Shown: piece by piece, positions 9,226-17,370 of the stretch
How positions within the stretch are numbered: the first letter of the stretch is position 1
How the letters are laid out: the number at the start of each line of letters is the position of its first letter
NCBI GenBank assembly: GCA_026391945.1
Contig: JAPLDA010000107.1
Coordinates: 1 to 38,330 of the forward strand
Direction of reading: 5' to 3'
Length of the DNA: 38,330 nt
DNA from: Bacteroidota bacterium
GTDB taxonomy: Bacteria; Bacteroidota; Bacteroidia; AKYH767-A; 2013-40CM-41-45
The notes under the pieces: generated by a model
Databases searched by the model: none
Told to the model about the DNA's origin: nothing
Seen by the model: only the letters and a program-made list of their open reading frames with translations
Translations under genes and position numbers: made by a program

Positions 9226-9492
9226 TTATTTTCTGATGTTAAGATCGCTGATGATCTTCCTGTACCGCTCAATATCTGTTTTCTGGAGATAATCAAGAAG
9301 GCTTCTTCTTTTTCCAACCAGGGAAATCAGGGCACGTTGAGTGGAGAAATCCTTTTTCGACTCCTGCAAATGCTGGGTCATTGAGTTGATCCGCTCGGTA
9401 AAAAGAGCGATTTGCGATTCGGCTGATCCTGTATTTTTTTCGGAACTGCCGTACTTTTTAAAGATACTTTTTTTCGCTTCTGCAGCAATCAT
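9226..9492 (-). CDS. rpsO: 30S ribosomal protein S15
   Basis: This 88-residue protein binds 16S rRNA early in small-subunit assembly. The S15 signature is clear: KYGSSEKNTGSAESQIALFTERI, followed by QHLQESKKDFSTQRALISLVGKRR and LLDYLQKTDIERY. Length is standard. The ATG matches the usual family start, and a good promoter lies 34 nt upstream (9527-9557). It is followed by an intrinsic terminator and then pnp. In other bacteria S15 represses its own translation; no such leader can be judged here. Confidence 0.97.
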   Translation of the reverse strand: MIAAEAKKSIFKKYGSSEKNTGSAESQIALFTERINSMTQHLQESKKDFSTQRALISLVGKRRSLLDYLQKTDIERYRKIISDLNIRK

Positions 9493-9526
9493 TTTGTCTA
9501 CTTATTTTTAATGGTTAAACGGACGG

Positions 9527-9557
9527 CAAAGGTAAAAATTAAATCCGTTCCGGCAAG
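9527..9557 (-). promoter_or_regulatory. Promoter of rpsO (-33/-7)
   Basis: On the minus strand CTTG (9554-9557), a 19-nt spacer and an exact -7 TACCTTTG (9527-9534) match the Bacteroidota pattern TTTG-N19-TAnnTTTG with one mismatch. The -7 lies 34 nt from the rpsO ATG. Confidence 0.75.
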
Positions 9558-9570
9558 TGCAGAAAATAAA

Positions 9571-10416
9571 TTAATTCTTCAGCATGATCAACAAAGAGAC
9601 GATCTTTTTCTTGAGTTCGCGCCTGTCGACGATGAAGTCTAGAAAGCCATGTTCCAGAACAAATTCGGCTGTTTGGAATCCTTTAGGCAGATCTTTACCG
9701 ATGGTTTCTTTTACAACGCGGGGTCCGGCAAACCCGATCAAAGCTCCCGGTTCTGCAATGTTGAGATCGCCCAGCATGGCATAAGAAGCAGTGACACCTC
9801 CTGTAGTCGGATCGGTCATCAATGAAATAAAAGGGAGTCTGGCTTCGGCAAGCAAGGTGAGTTTCGCCGAGGTCTTGGCCATCTGCATCAATGAATAAGC
9901 GGCTTCCATCATCCTCGCTCCGCCTGATTTGGAAATAATCATAAGCGGCAATTTGTGTTCAAGGCAATAGTCGATGGAGCGTGAAATTTTCTCACCTACC
10001 ACCGAACCCATCGAGCCGCCAATGAAAGTAAAATCCATGCAGGCGATGACTAAATCTTCTTCGCCGACTTCTCCATGTGCAGTTCTGATCGCATCGCTGA
10101 GGCCTGATTTTTTTTGTGAGTCCACGATCCGGTCGGTGTATTTTTTGGTGTCCGTAAATTGCAATGGGTCATCTGAACTGAGGTTGGGGTTGAGTTCAAG
10201 AAACTCGTTGTTGTCAAAAAGGATTTCAAAATATTCTGCTGATCCGATCCGGTCGTGGTAATTGCATTTCTCACACACATACATACTGGCCATGTGATCT
10301 TTGGTGGGCACAATGGTTTTGCATGACGAGCATTTATGCCACAATCCTTCGGGAGTTTCTTTCTTCTCCTTTGTTGAAGTGGTGATGCCTTCTTTAATTC
10401 GTTTGAACCAGGACAT
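9571..10416 (-). CDS. accD: Acetyl-CoA carboxylase carboxyltransferase subunit beta
   Basis: This 281-residue subunit, with AccA, transfers the carboxyl group from carboxybiotin to acetyl-CoA to make malonyl-CoA for fatty-acid synthesis. An N-terminal zinc ribbon has cysteines C29, C32, C48 and C51. The crotonase-like carboxyltransferase fold follows, with [32 protein letters not shown] and the [13 protein letters not shown] segment. Length is normal and the protein appears complete. It is 76 nt downstream of the aldolase gene on the same strand, separated by an AT-rich repetitive leader without a clear -7, so co-transcription with the aldolase is possible. accA is not in the window. Confidence 0.96.
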   Translation of the reverse strand: MSWFKRIKEGITTSTKEKKETPEGLWHKCSSCKTIVPTKDHMASMYVCEKCNYHDRIGSAEYFEILFDNNEFLELNPNLSSDDPLQFTDTKKYTDRIVDSQKKSGLSDAIRTAHGEVGEEDLVIACMDFTFIGGSMGSVVGEKISRSIDYCLEHKLPLMIISKSGGARMMEAAYSLMQMAKTSAKLTLLAEARLPFISLMTDPTTGGVTASYAMLGDLNIAEPGALIGFAGPRVVKETIGKDLPKGFQTAEFVLEHGFLDFIVDRRELKKKIVSLLIMLKN

Positions 10417-10492
10417 TTGATTTGCTGATTTGATGATTAAATAATTAGCCGATTTTTTTATTAGCTAACGATCACATTAGCTCATTGACTAA
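10417..10492. repeat. AT-rich repetitive leader between aldolase gene and accD
   Basis: This segment consists of near-repeats such as GATTTGCTGATTTGATGATT and several TTAGC/GCTAAT words. I see no coding potential or clear promoter. It resembles the short variable intergenic repeats common before genes in Bacteroidota. Confidence 0.5.
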
Positions 10493-11551
10493 TTAAGCAA
10501 TTGTAATTTCCTTCGACAGGTAAACTTCCTGGATCATATTTAACAGGGCAACACCCTCTTTCATTGGTTTCTGAAATGCTTTTCTGCCGGAAATCAATCC
10601 CTGTCCACCGGCACGTTTGTTAATGACCGCTGTAGTTACAGCTTCTGCAAGATCGGAGGCGCCTTTCGATTCTCCGCCTGAATTAATCAGCCCGGCTCTT
10701 CCCATGTAACAGTTGGCTACCTGGTACCTGCATAAATCTATCGGGTGATCGGTGGTGAGTTCAGAATATACTTTTGGATGAGTTTTACCAAAGCCGATTG
10801 CGGTATAGCCGCCGTTGTTCGTTGGAAGTTTCTGTTTGATGATATCAGCCTGCAGGGTCACGCCGAGATGATTTGCCTGGCCGGTCAGATCAGCGGAGGT
10901 ATGATAATCGGTTCCGTCTTTTTTAAAACCACTGTTTCTCAGGTAACACCAAAGCACAGTGGCCATGCCCAATTCATGTGCATAATCAAATGCTTCAGCG
11001 ATTTCCTGAATCTGTCGCGAGGATTCATCAGAACCGAAATAGATGGTTGCACCAACCGCTGCAGCGCCCAGGTTCCATGCATCCTGTATGGATCCGAAAA
11101 GAATCTGGTCATACTTATTGGGATACGATAAAAATTCATTGTGATTAATTTTAACAATGAATGGAATTTTGTGAGCATATTTTCTGGATACGGAAGCAAG
11201 CACACCGAATGTTGATGCAACAGCATTGCAACCGCCTTCCATGGCGAGCCTGACGATGTTTTCAGGATCAAAATAAGCCGGGTTGGGTGCAAAAGAAGCT
11301 CCGGCAGAGTGTTCGATTCCCTGGTCAACTGGAAGTATCGACAAGTAACCTGTTCCCGATAACCTGCCATGGTTGTACAACTGGTGAAGATTCCGGAGTA
11401 CCTGGTTGTTCCGGTTGGTGACAGAAAAGACCCGGTCAGAAAAATCAGGTCCGGGCAGGTGAAGCATTTCCTTTTTTATTGTTTTTGATTCATGCTTTAA
11501 TAAAAAATCCGAATTGTTTCCGAGTAGTTCTGTTATCTTTTGGTACGACAT
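10493..11551 (-). CDS. fbaB: Class I fructose-bisphosphate aldolase (DhnA/FbaB type)
   Basis: This 352-residue lysine-dependent aldolase cleaves fructose 1,6-bisphosphate to triose phosphates or runs in reverse. The C-terminal half closely follows E. coli Fba[23 protein letters not shown], the [21 protein letters not shown] block and an ITIA end. The N-terminal half has the phosphate-side strand segments [15 protein letters not shown] and [10 protein letters not shown]. Length matches the family. The metal-free Schiff-base mechanism is family knowledge; I did not assign the lysine by alignment. A promoter with an exact -7 lies 28 nt upstream. It may form a two-gene unit with accD. Confidence 0.93.
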   Translation of the reverse strand: MSYQKITELLGNNSDFLLKHESKTIKKEMLHLPGPDFSDRVFSVTNRNNQVLRNLHQLYNHGRLSGTGYLSILPVDQGIEHSAGASFAPNPAYFDPENIVRLAMEGGCNAVASTFGVLASVSRKYAHKIPFIVKINHNEFLSYPNKYDQILFGSIQDAWNLGAAAVGATIYFGSDESSRQIQEIAEAFDYAHELGMATVLWCYLRNSGFKKDGTDYHTSADLTGQANHLGVTLQADIIKQKLPTNNGGYTAIGFGKTHPKVYSELTTDHPIDLCRYQVANCYMGRAGLINSGGESKGASDLAEAVTTAVINKRAGGQGLISGRKAFQKPMKEGVALLNMIQEVYLSKEITIA

Positions 11552-11579
11552 GGTATGAATGAAAATATGTTTTCAAGTG

Positions 11580-11610
11580 CAAAGCTAAAATAGAAATCGG
11601 AAAACAGAAA
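11580..11610 (-). promoter_or_regulatory. Promoter of fbaB-type aldolase (-33/-7)
   Basis: On the minus strand TTTC (11607-11610), a 19-nt spacer and an exact -7 TAGCTTTG (11580-11587) fit the Bacteroidota consensus with one mismatch in the -33. The -7 lies 28 nt upstream of the ATG. Confidence 0.75.
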
Positions 11611-11661
11611 CTGAGGTACGATTCCGGTTCAAAAAAGGATCAGAATAACACAGGCCTTTTA

Positions 11662-14079
11662 TCAGAATGGATAGCCGATGGCCAGGTTGGGTGTGATGTC
11701 TCTCAACATGAATTTTTGTTTTGAATAAACCCAACGGTCATTCAAATCGAGTGAAGGGTCGTGGAATTTGACAGCGCCATCAACCCGGAGAATAAAAAAG
11801 GAAAAATCGAAACGAAGTCCGAGGCCTGCACCCACTGCCAGTTCATTCGTGAAATTCTCCGGGATAAACTGTGCGCCGGGCCTGGCGGCATCCTCGTGGC
11901 GTGTCCAGATGTTACCGACATCGATGAAAGCCGCTCCTTCCAGCACTTTGAAGATCGAAGACCGCACTTCGACATTGGCTTCAAATTTCACATCACCGCT
12001 TTGTTCGATGTTGATTTCATTTTTATACGATCCCGGGCCGAGTGTCCTGGCCTGCCATGCACGCAGACTGTTGGCACCACCTCCGAAAAAACTTTTTTCA
12101 AAAGGCAGGGATGATGAATTCGTTCCTTCGATGCCGTACCCGATGGCTATCCTGTAAACAAGCGTATTGTGTTGGTTCAGGCGTTGATGATAGCTGACAT
12201 CAATGTCGGGTTTGATGTACTGCGCATAAGGAATCCTGGTGATGGTTCGTTTGCCATCACTGGTTCTCGGTTCATTCATAATTGCGCTTACGATCGGCGC
12301 GACGATGTTTCCTGCCGTTTCAAAATTTCCCCTGAAAAAAATAAAACTCCTGTTCGGTCTCAGTGATTGGTTGGTATAAACAAAAGTAATTCTTCCGGCA
12401 GGAGTGAGGTGGGTGCGGTAGCTGTTCAGAAGATTCAGGTCAAGGCTTTTGGAGAGTTTGTCAGAAAAAGGTCCGGAGAGATTCACCCTCACGGAGTTCA
12501 CATCAGCCAGGTACCATGACCATGATTTGGTGATGGATTCGCTCCAGGCATATCCAAAAGAACCGTTCCATATTCTCCTGTTGTAATCCGGCCTGTCCTG
12601 GTAATTGAAGCTCACTGAAAAATTGGTTCTCGGGTTGGCATAACGTGATGTTTTCCTCGTAATAAAATTTGGAAGAAGGAACTTCTTAATATTCATGTTT
12701 ACTTCCGGACCGATCTCGAAGGTGTTGAAGAAAAATAATTTTTTAGCGGCGAGGCTGTCGTTGAAATTCCGTAATGCTTCCACGGCTCCTTTCACCCTGA
12801 ACTCAAAAGCTTCGGCACCTTTGAATGTATTTTTATTCCGGTAACCAAAACTTCCGGCCAGCCCGAGGTTGCCGCCGGCATGAGTCGCTCCTGTTTCAAT
12901 GGTATAATCCTGTTTTGGAATCGGTGTGAGTTGAATGGAAACATCCAGCAAATAATTCAACTGGCTGCTGTCCCTCGGAACTTCGTTGTAAATGATTTTG
13001 ATGAACTTGAAAACTTTCAGGTCAAGCAGACGCGTGTAAGAATAATCAAGGTCCTTTTGTTTAAACAAATCACCCTTCCTGAAAAAGATAGCACGAAGAA
13101 TGGCTTCCTGTCTGAATGGCTGCCTTCCGGGCTTGTTGAGAAAAATGTAATCTCTGAATCGCAATGTATCCGCCGGTATCACAGACGGATCTTTGGGATT
13201 AAAATCAGGCTGGATGTAAATGTTACGAAGAAAATAGGGCTGATGATTTTCGGGCAGTGCATCTGCTTTCGCAGTATGGTCAGCATTTTCATTCACCCGG
13301 TTGACATAAAGAAAAAGATCGGTTTCCCTCGTTCCAAGCGCACTGTCCACTTCAATGGTGATGTAGTTTTTGTTGAAGAAATAATAACCGGAGTTTCTTA
13401 ATTCGTTGGCCATCCGCTCTCTTTCTTTTTCGATCACATCTTCATCATACCTGGCTGCACCGCGGAGGAGTGAGTTCGGCCCGCTGTTGTTGATGAGCGA
13501 CTGAAGGACGCTGTCTCTTGAAGTACAGGTAATGTTCCGGATGATGTAAGGCTCATGAGTCTCTATGGTGTAACTCACATTCGCCTGGTGATTCTTCCTG
13601 TAAATGGTGGTGTCATGAACGGTTGCATTAAAAAAACCTTTGCGGAAAAGATACAATTGGAATTGCTTTTTTGTCCGGTCAGTAAGTACCGTATCGAGGA
13701 TAGCCGGTTCTTCCCCGATGTTCAGCAGTTTTTCCCGGAATATCAGTTTGTCGGTGCTGATTTCTTTTTTTCCTTTTGCACGCCGGATTTCATTTTCCTT
13801 TTCAGTTTTTTGAATCCATGCCGCTTTCTTTTTTTCAGTCCTTTCTTTGTTAACCAAATTATAGAACCACAGGTGAAAGCGAAACATCCCGAATATCTTC
13901 CTGTTGGGTTTTTGTTTGATTAATAGTTTCAAATCCTCTTTGCTGATTGCCGGGTTGTCGACAGTGACCGTATTTTTATTAAGAAGGAATTGATCATGAC
14001 TGAGCTTTCGTGCAGGGTTACACGCTACGGTGACCAGTACGGTCAGTAAAATAAAAAAAGTTTTACGCTGTGACTTCAC
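11662..14079 (-). CDS. BamA/TamA-family outer-membrane protein with lipoprotein-like N-terminus
   Basis: The protein is about 805 residues from the chosen GTG. It starts KSQRKTFFILLTVLVTVAC, a signal peptide ending in a lipobox-like Cys. The following RKLSHDQFLLNKNTV matches the start of Bacteroidota surface-antigen D15 proteins, which are often lipoproteins. Several POTRA-like repeats follow (about 35-420). The rest is a 16-strand-type barrel with GIEGTNSSSLPFEKSFFGG and SLRAWQ, the usual TamA/BamA lid region, ending in a terminal Phe. The likely role is insertion or export of outer-membrane components. The GTG at 14079 is preferred to an upstream ATG at 14451 for three reasons: the longer form overlaps mgtE by 163 nt, it lacks a leading signal peptide, and an exact -7 (14101-14108) lies 21 nt before the GTG. 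Confidence 0.85.
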   Translation of the reverse strand: MKSQRKTFFILLTVLVTVACNPARKLSHDQFLLNKNTVTVDNPAISKEDLKLLIKQKPNRKIFGMFRFHLWFYNLVNKERTEKKKAAWIQKTEKENEIRRAKGKKEISTDKLIFREKLLNIGEEPAILDTVLTDRTKKQFQLYLFRKGFFNATVHDTTIYRKNHQANVSYTIETHEPYIIRNITCTSRDSVLQSLINNSGPNSLLRGAARYDEDVIEKERERMANELRNSGYYFFNKNYITIEVDSALGTRETDLFLYVNRVNENADHTAKADALPENHQPYFLRNIYIQPDFNPKDPSVIPADTLRFRDYIFLNKPGRQPFRQEAILRAIFFRKGDLFKQKDLDYSYTRLLDLKVFKFIKIIYNEVPRDSSQLNYLLDVSIQLTPIPKQDYTIETGATHAGGNLGLAGSFGYRNKNTFKGAEAFEFRVKGAVEALRNFNDSLAAKKLFFFNTFEIGPEVNMNIKKFLLPNFITRKTSRYANPRTNFSVSFNYQDRPDYNRRIWNGSFGYAWSESITKSWSWYLADVNSVRVNLSGPFSDKLSKSLDLNLLNSYRTHLTPAGRITFVYTNQSLRPNRSFIFFRGNFETAGNIVAPIVSAIMNEPRTSDGKRTITRIPYAQYIKPDIDVSYHQRLNQHNTLVYRIAIGYGIEGTNSSSLPFEKSFFGGGANSLRAWQARTLGPGSYKNEINIEQSGDVKFEANVEVRSSIFKVLEGAAFIDVGNIWTRHEDAARPGAQFIPENFTNELAVGAGLGLRFDFSFFILRVDGAVKFHDPSLDLNDRWVYSKQKFMLRDITPNLAIGYPF

Positions 14080-14100
14080 GTATGTATAATTCCGTTTGGA

Positions 14101-14108
14101 CAAAAATA
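14101..14108 (-). promoter_or_regulatory. Candidate -7 element of BamA/TamA-like gene
   Basis: TATTTTTG on the minus strand is an exact TAnnTTTG match, 21 nt upstream of the GTG start, and supports that start. No -33 TTTG is clear. Confidence 0.6.
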
Positions 14109-14288
14109 ATATAATTAGAGCCCGAATGATTTTAACAGAGTTGAATGATTTGAACAATTTTAACCGGGTTTCCATCCGGTTGCTGAGAGTGATTTTCCCC
14201 TGAACACATTTCCTGCCAGTAAACACGAAGTGACCATCCAAAAAATACGATGCCGGTTTCCAAAACTGAAAAGATGCTGAAAATTTTT

Positions 14289-15671
14289 TTACAGCACGGT
14301 TCCCCGCAGGATAATGAATGCCACCGAGAAATAAATGATCAGCCCGGTCACATCCACCAGCGTTGCAACAAACGGGGCGGAAGATGCGGCCGGATCTGCC
14401 CCGAGTTTTTTTAACACGATGGGCAGCATGGATCCTGCAAGTGTTCCCCACATCACCACACCGATGAGTGTAAAGAAAATCGTCATGCTGATCAGGAACC
14501 AGTATTCACCGTAGTTATGAAAGTTGAGAACCTGCCAGAGAAAAATTCTCAGGAAACCAACGCCACCTAAAATGGTTCCCAGAGTAAAACCGGAAAGTAA
14601 TTCCCTTCGCATCACCCTCCACCAGTCGTGGAATGTGATTTCACCCAATGCCATGGCACGGATGATAATGGAAGAAGCCTGGGATCCGGAATTTCCCCCG
14701 CTGGAAATAATCAGCGGAACAAACAGTGCAAGCACGACAGCTTTGCTTATTTCTCCTTCGAAATATCCCATGGCCGTAGCCGTAAACATCTCACCGAAAA
14801 AGAGAATGACGAGCCAGCCTGCGCGTTTTCGTACCAGCTTGAAAAAAGAAATCTGGCTGTACGATTCGTCGAGTGCTTCAATACCTCCGAACTTCTGGAT
14901 ATCTTCCGTATCTTCTTCTTCCATGACGTCCACCACGTCGTCGATGGTGATGATTCCCAGCAGTAAGCCATCGAAATCCGTCACCGGCAATGCCACACGG
15001 TTTGATTGTTTGAAAAGTTTCACCGCTTCCTCCTGGTCGTCTTTTGCATTCAGTGAAATGAACTGATGATCCATCAGGTCGTTGACTTTATTATCCAATG
15101 GTGCGAGAAGGAATTGCCGGACTTTGATGTCATCAATCAGGAAACCGCGGTTGTCGGTTACATAAATTACATTCAGCGTTTCACTGTTTTTTCCATGCCT
15201 GCGGATGTATTCCAACACCTGGTTCACCGTCCAGTCTTCCTTCACCGAAATAAAATCAGGTGTCATCAAACGCCCGATACTTTCTTCGGGGTACTGAAGA
15301 AGCGATTGCGCCGTCTTCCTTTCTTCATCGGAGAGAAGCGACAGGTATTTCTGAAAGGTGACGGGAGGAAGTTTCTCGAACAAGGCCGTCCGGTCATCAG
15401 CAGAAATCAGGTTCAGCGTATGAGAAAGCTGGTCGATGGTAAATGAACTCAGCAGTTCTTCCTGCTTGTCGAAATCCAGGTTCTCAAAAGTTTTAATTGC
15501 TTTTTCAGCATCGAGTACCTGGAATACCTTAATAAAATCAATGCTCCTGGAGGTATTGATCATTTCTGCCAGTTCTTCAGGCTGGAGCATGGAGGTAAGA
15601 TGCTTCAGCTTATAAAGATTACCGGTGATCAGCCGTTCCGCAAGGAGTTCTTTTTCTTCTGTGCTAATCAT
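14289..15671 (-). CDS. mgtE: Magnesium transporter MgtE
   Basis: This 460-residue Mg2+ channel of the inner membrane has the full MgtE layout. The N-terminal helical superhelix spans about 1-125, and includes the EESIGRLMTPDFISV transition. Paired CBS domains that sense cytosolic Mg2+ occupy about 130-250, with ITIDDVVDVMEEEDTED at the end. The plug helix is followed by a five-helix pore from about 280 to 458. The pore signature SGGNSGSQASSIIIRAMALGEI and the ADPAASSAPFVATLVDVTGL helix are intact. Length is normal. A near-consensus -7 (15744-15751) lies 72 nt upstream. Further upstream is a terminator hairpin with a competing segment and a short ORF, so leader control is conceivable but unproved. 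Confidence 0.96.
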   Translation of the reverse strand: MISTEEKELLAERLITGNLYKLKHLTSMLQPEELAEMINTSRSIDFIKVFQVLDAEKAIKTFENLDFDKQEELLSSFTIDQLSHTLNLISADDRTALFEKLPPVTFQKYLSLLSDEERKTAQSLLQYPEESIGRLMTPDFISVKEDWTVNQVLEYIRRHGKNSETLNVIYVTDNRGFLIDDIKVRQFLLAPLDNKVNDLMDHQFISLNAKDDQEEAVKLFKQSNRVALPVTDFDGLLLGIITIDDVVDVMEEEDTEDIQKFGGIEALDESYSQISFFKLVRKRAGWLVILFFGEMFTATAMGYFEGEISKAVVLALFVPLIISSGGNSGSQASSIIIRAMALGEITFHDWWRVMRRELLSGFTLGTILGGVGFLRIFLWQVLNFHNYGEYWFLISMTIFFTLIGVVMWGTLAGSMLPIVLKKLGADPAASSAPFVATLVDVTGLIIYFSVAFIILRGTVL

Positions 15672-15743
15672 ATCAGGCCAGGATTCATTCGTTCAATGGG
15701 TTTCCCCGGATCATGATCATTCCATCATGAATGAGAAGGATGG

Positions 15744-15751
15744 CGAAGATA
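15744..15751 (-). promoter_or_regulatory. Candidate -7 element of mgtE
   Basis: TATCTTCG on the minus strand has one mismatch to TAnnTTTG. It lies downstream of the terminator at 15799-15834 and 72 nt upstream of the mgtE ATG, so mgtE can have its own promoter. Confidence 0.45.
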
Positions 15752-15798
15752 AAAACAATTGAACAATTTTCCGGTCTTTCAACCAATGAATCAGCCTG

Positions 15799-15834
15799 CA
15801 AAAGAAAACCGCCGGTAACATCTGTTACCGGCGG
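15799..15834 (-). terminator. Strong intrinsic terminator upstream of mgtE
   Basis: A perfect 12-bp stem (15809-15820 with 15823-15834), GC-rich at its base, closes a very small loop. On the minus strand it is followed by TTTTCTTTT. It lies about 190 nt beyond the stop of the 16023-16682 gene, leaving an unusually long 3' region before termination. Confidence 0.88.
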
Positions 15835-15934
15835 CTTTCTACACGAAAAACATGAACACAAAAACTATTCAATTACACAACAATTATTGTACTGATAACC
15901 CTGTAAACCATCAATGAAAACACGACTGAATTTT

Positions 15935-16006
15935 TTAACAATTAAACAACTCTTTCTTTTCACCTGTAAAGATGGTATGACCGGCGGTTTTATTTGTCAT
16001 GTCCAT
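15935..16006 (-). CDS. Possible 23-residue small ORF
   Basis: An ATG-initiated frame encodes MDMTNKTAGHTIFTGEKKEL followed by FNC and TAA. It begins 16 nt after the stop of the upstream membrane-protein gene and precedes the terminator and mgtE. No Shine-Dalgarno sequence is visible and no homologue is recognised. It may be a leader peptide, a translated part of a small RNA, or chance; chance is quite possible at this length. Confidence 0.2.
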   Translation of the reverse strand: MDMTNKTAGHTIFTGEKKELFNC

Positions 16007-16022
16007 GTAAAATAACTTTTCT

Positions 16023-16682
16023 CTAAGTAGTCTTTTTCTTTATAGCGGCAATCCCGGTGATGGCGATCATCAGCCAGCCGGCTCCGAACATGATCCAGAA
16101 ATACCAGGGAAAGTTTGTTGAGAAATGTTCCTTGCCGGCATCTGCAGTTGTTACCATATATTCCTGAAACCTGAACGTAAAAGAAAAGATGATGATCAGT
16201 GACCCGGTGATGAGAAGAAAAATATCTTTCCGGCGAATGACTGAAGCAGTTCTTTCTTTCCGGATGAGAAAAACAGCAAGCAGGATCATGGTGAGCGACA
16301 GGATGACGGGAGCCAGCACCGGGCCGATCCATGGAACGGGGATGAGAAAAAGAATGTCGGGATCCAGGATGGAAGCCGGCCAGGTGAGAAAGAGTTTCAG
16401 GTAGAGGTAATAGAACAGATCCCAGGTTCCGAAGCAAATTAAGAAGGAAGCGAGACGTTGAATTTTTGTTTTGCCCGAAAGAATGGCAACAGCAACCAGC
16501 ATCACCAGGGTGGATGCTTCTCTCAGTATTTCAACCAGGGCAATGGCAGGTTCAATAGGACGAATGGGGAGTTTAAATCCGTCGGGATAATAAATTTTAC
16601 GAAGGTAAATCACCACGGCACTCTCGAGGAAAGCCATGGAAATGCTGAAAAGAACCAGCCATAAAATTGTTTTCCTGTTCAT
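16023..16682 (-). CDS. Uncharacterised six-span membrane protein
   Basis: This is a 219-residue protein with about six hydrophobic helices: near 6-28, 46-68, 76-98, 108-140, 150-168 and 188-212. A conserved-looking motif sits after the first helix: ESAVVIYLRKIYYPDGF (20-36), followed by a charged REASTLVML helix start. I do not recognise a named family, though the ESAVVIYLR...YYP pattern looks like a conserved bacterial hypothetical. No catalytic motif is evident. It is divergent from the gene at 16781 and upstream of mgtE on the same strand. The ATG is the first in frame and starts immediately before the first helix. Confidence 0.75.
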   Translation of the reverse strand: MNRKTILWLVLFSISMAFLESAVVIYLRKIYYPDGFKLPIRPIEPAIALVEILREASTLVMLVAVAILSGKTKIQRLASFLICFGTWDLFYYLYLKLFLTWPASILDPDILFLIPVPWIGPVLAPVILSLTMILLAVFLIRKERTASVIRRKDIFLLITGSLIIIFSFTFRFQEYMVTTADAGKEHFSTNFPWYFWIMFGAGWLMIAITGIAAIKKKTT

Positions 16683-16757
16683 GATAACGGGGAACGGGAT
16701 AAAAATGAAATTATTTTTCGATCACCTGTTTTTCTTTCCACATTATACCAGAACAGT

Positions 16758-16774
16758 TACTTTTGTCGACAAAA
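16758..16774 (+). promoter_or_regulatory. -7 element overlapped by a 14-bp palindrome
   Basis: TACTTTTG (16758-16765) exactly matches TAnnTTTG and ends 15 nt before the ATG at 16781. The perfect palindrome TTTTGTCGACAAAA (16761-16774) overlaps it and covers the expected transcription start, as an operator might. Confidence 0.5.
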
Positions 16775-16780
16775 TAAATT

Positions 16781-17329
16781 ATGTCGATGGAAGAAACAGT
16801 ATTTGGAATCGGATCGAGAATCAAACATCCTGAATTCGGAGAGGGTGTTGTGATACAGGTTAAACCTGCAACTTACCTGGTGACGTTTATGCAAAACGGT
16901 ATTCGGGAAATATCCCGCAATTATGAAAAGTTCGAAGTCATTGATCTTGCTGATCCGGATAATGACCTGGTGAGTCTTGCAGACATTGAACAACTGATGA
17001 TTGGAGTTCTCCGGAAATTTTCTGACATCCATGAACGCGTGGAAATCGGTCATAAGTGGGCCGGCGGATCCTTGATCATGAAACCCGGCGACACGTCATT
17101 AAAATCCAAAGAAGTTCCCATTGATATTTTCTTCAACAAAATAGTGATGTTGCGCGACCGGTTACGTGTGTTGGAGCAACGGATTAATGCGCATGAAAAA
17201 CTGACGGACGATGATAAAGTGAACATGCAGCAATACATCACCCGTTGTTACGGCTCACTCACCACTTTCAACGTGCTGTTCAAGTACGGAACGGATCATT
17301 TTGTGGGCGAAAAAGGCAGCAGGGAATAA
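16781..17329 (+). CDS. Uncharacterised conserved protein with SH3/Tudor-like N-terminal segment
   Basis: This is a 182-residue soluble protein. Residues 8-55 (GSRIKHPEFGEGVVIQVKPA and following strands) resemble the small beta-barrel of DUF3553/CarD-like or UvrD-tail domains, with the pattern G-x-x-V/I-x-H-x-x-F-G-x-G. The remainder (about 65-175) is predicted helical and charged, with PIDIFFNKIVMLRDRLRVLEQRINA suggesting a helical or coiled-coil segment. There is no signal peptide and no catalytic motif. I recognise it only as the type of conserved hypothetical found in Bacteroidota. A nucleic-acid or polymerase-binding role would be a guess. It is convergent with phoU. A second ATG at 16787 is an alternative start. 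Confidence 0.75.
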   Translation: MSMEETVFGIGSRIKHPEFGEGVVIQVKPATYLVTFMQNGIREISRNYEKFEVIDLADPDNDLVSLADIEQLMIGVLRKFSDIHERVEIGHKWAGGSLIMKPGDTSLKSKEVPIDIFFNKIVMLRDRLRVLEQRINAHEKLTDDDKVNMQQYITRCYGSLTTFNVLFKYGTDHFVGEKGSRE

Positions 17330-17370
17330 ATACTGAACAAGCGAATGCTACTGATCGAAAACACTTTCCC

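Larger units (their letters stand above)
15672..16022. other. 351-nt region without a long gene, upstream of mgtE
   Basis: Reading on the minus strand, it contains a 23-codon ORF (15935-16006), a 12-nt segment (15980-15991) complementary to the 3' arm and T-tract of the terminator, the terminator itself (15799-15834), and a candidate mgtE -7 (15744-15751). No tRNA or known riboswitch was recognised. It is either simply the 3' region of the upstream gene plus the mgtE promoter, or a structured leader or small RNA. Confidence 0.6.

Noticed and set aside
14156-14180. AACCGG/CCGGTT hairpin between mgtE and the BamA-like gene
   Set aside because: It has only a 6-bp stem and no T-run on the minus strand, so it is not supported as a terminator.
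14080-14451. N-terminal extension of the BamA/TamA-like protein from an ATG at 14451
   Set aside because: It overlaps mgtE by 163 nt, places a signal peptide internally at residue 125, and ignores an exact -7 element located just before the GTG at 14079.
15997-16437. 146-codon reading frame on the minus strand overlapping the six-span protein
   Set aside because: It is the same strand in another frame of a gene with clear membrane-protein composition. Its His/Ser/Arg-rich translation is typical of a shadow frame.
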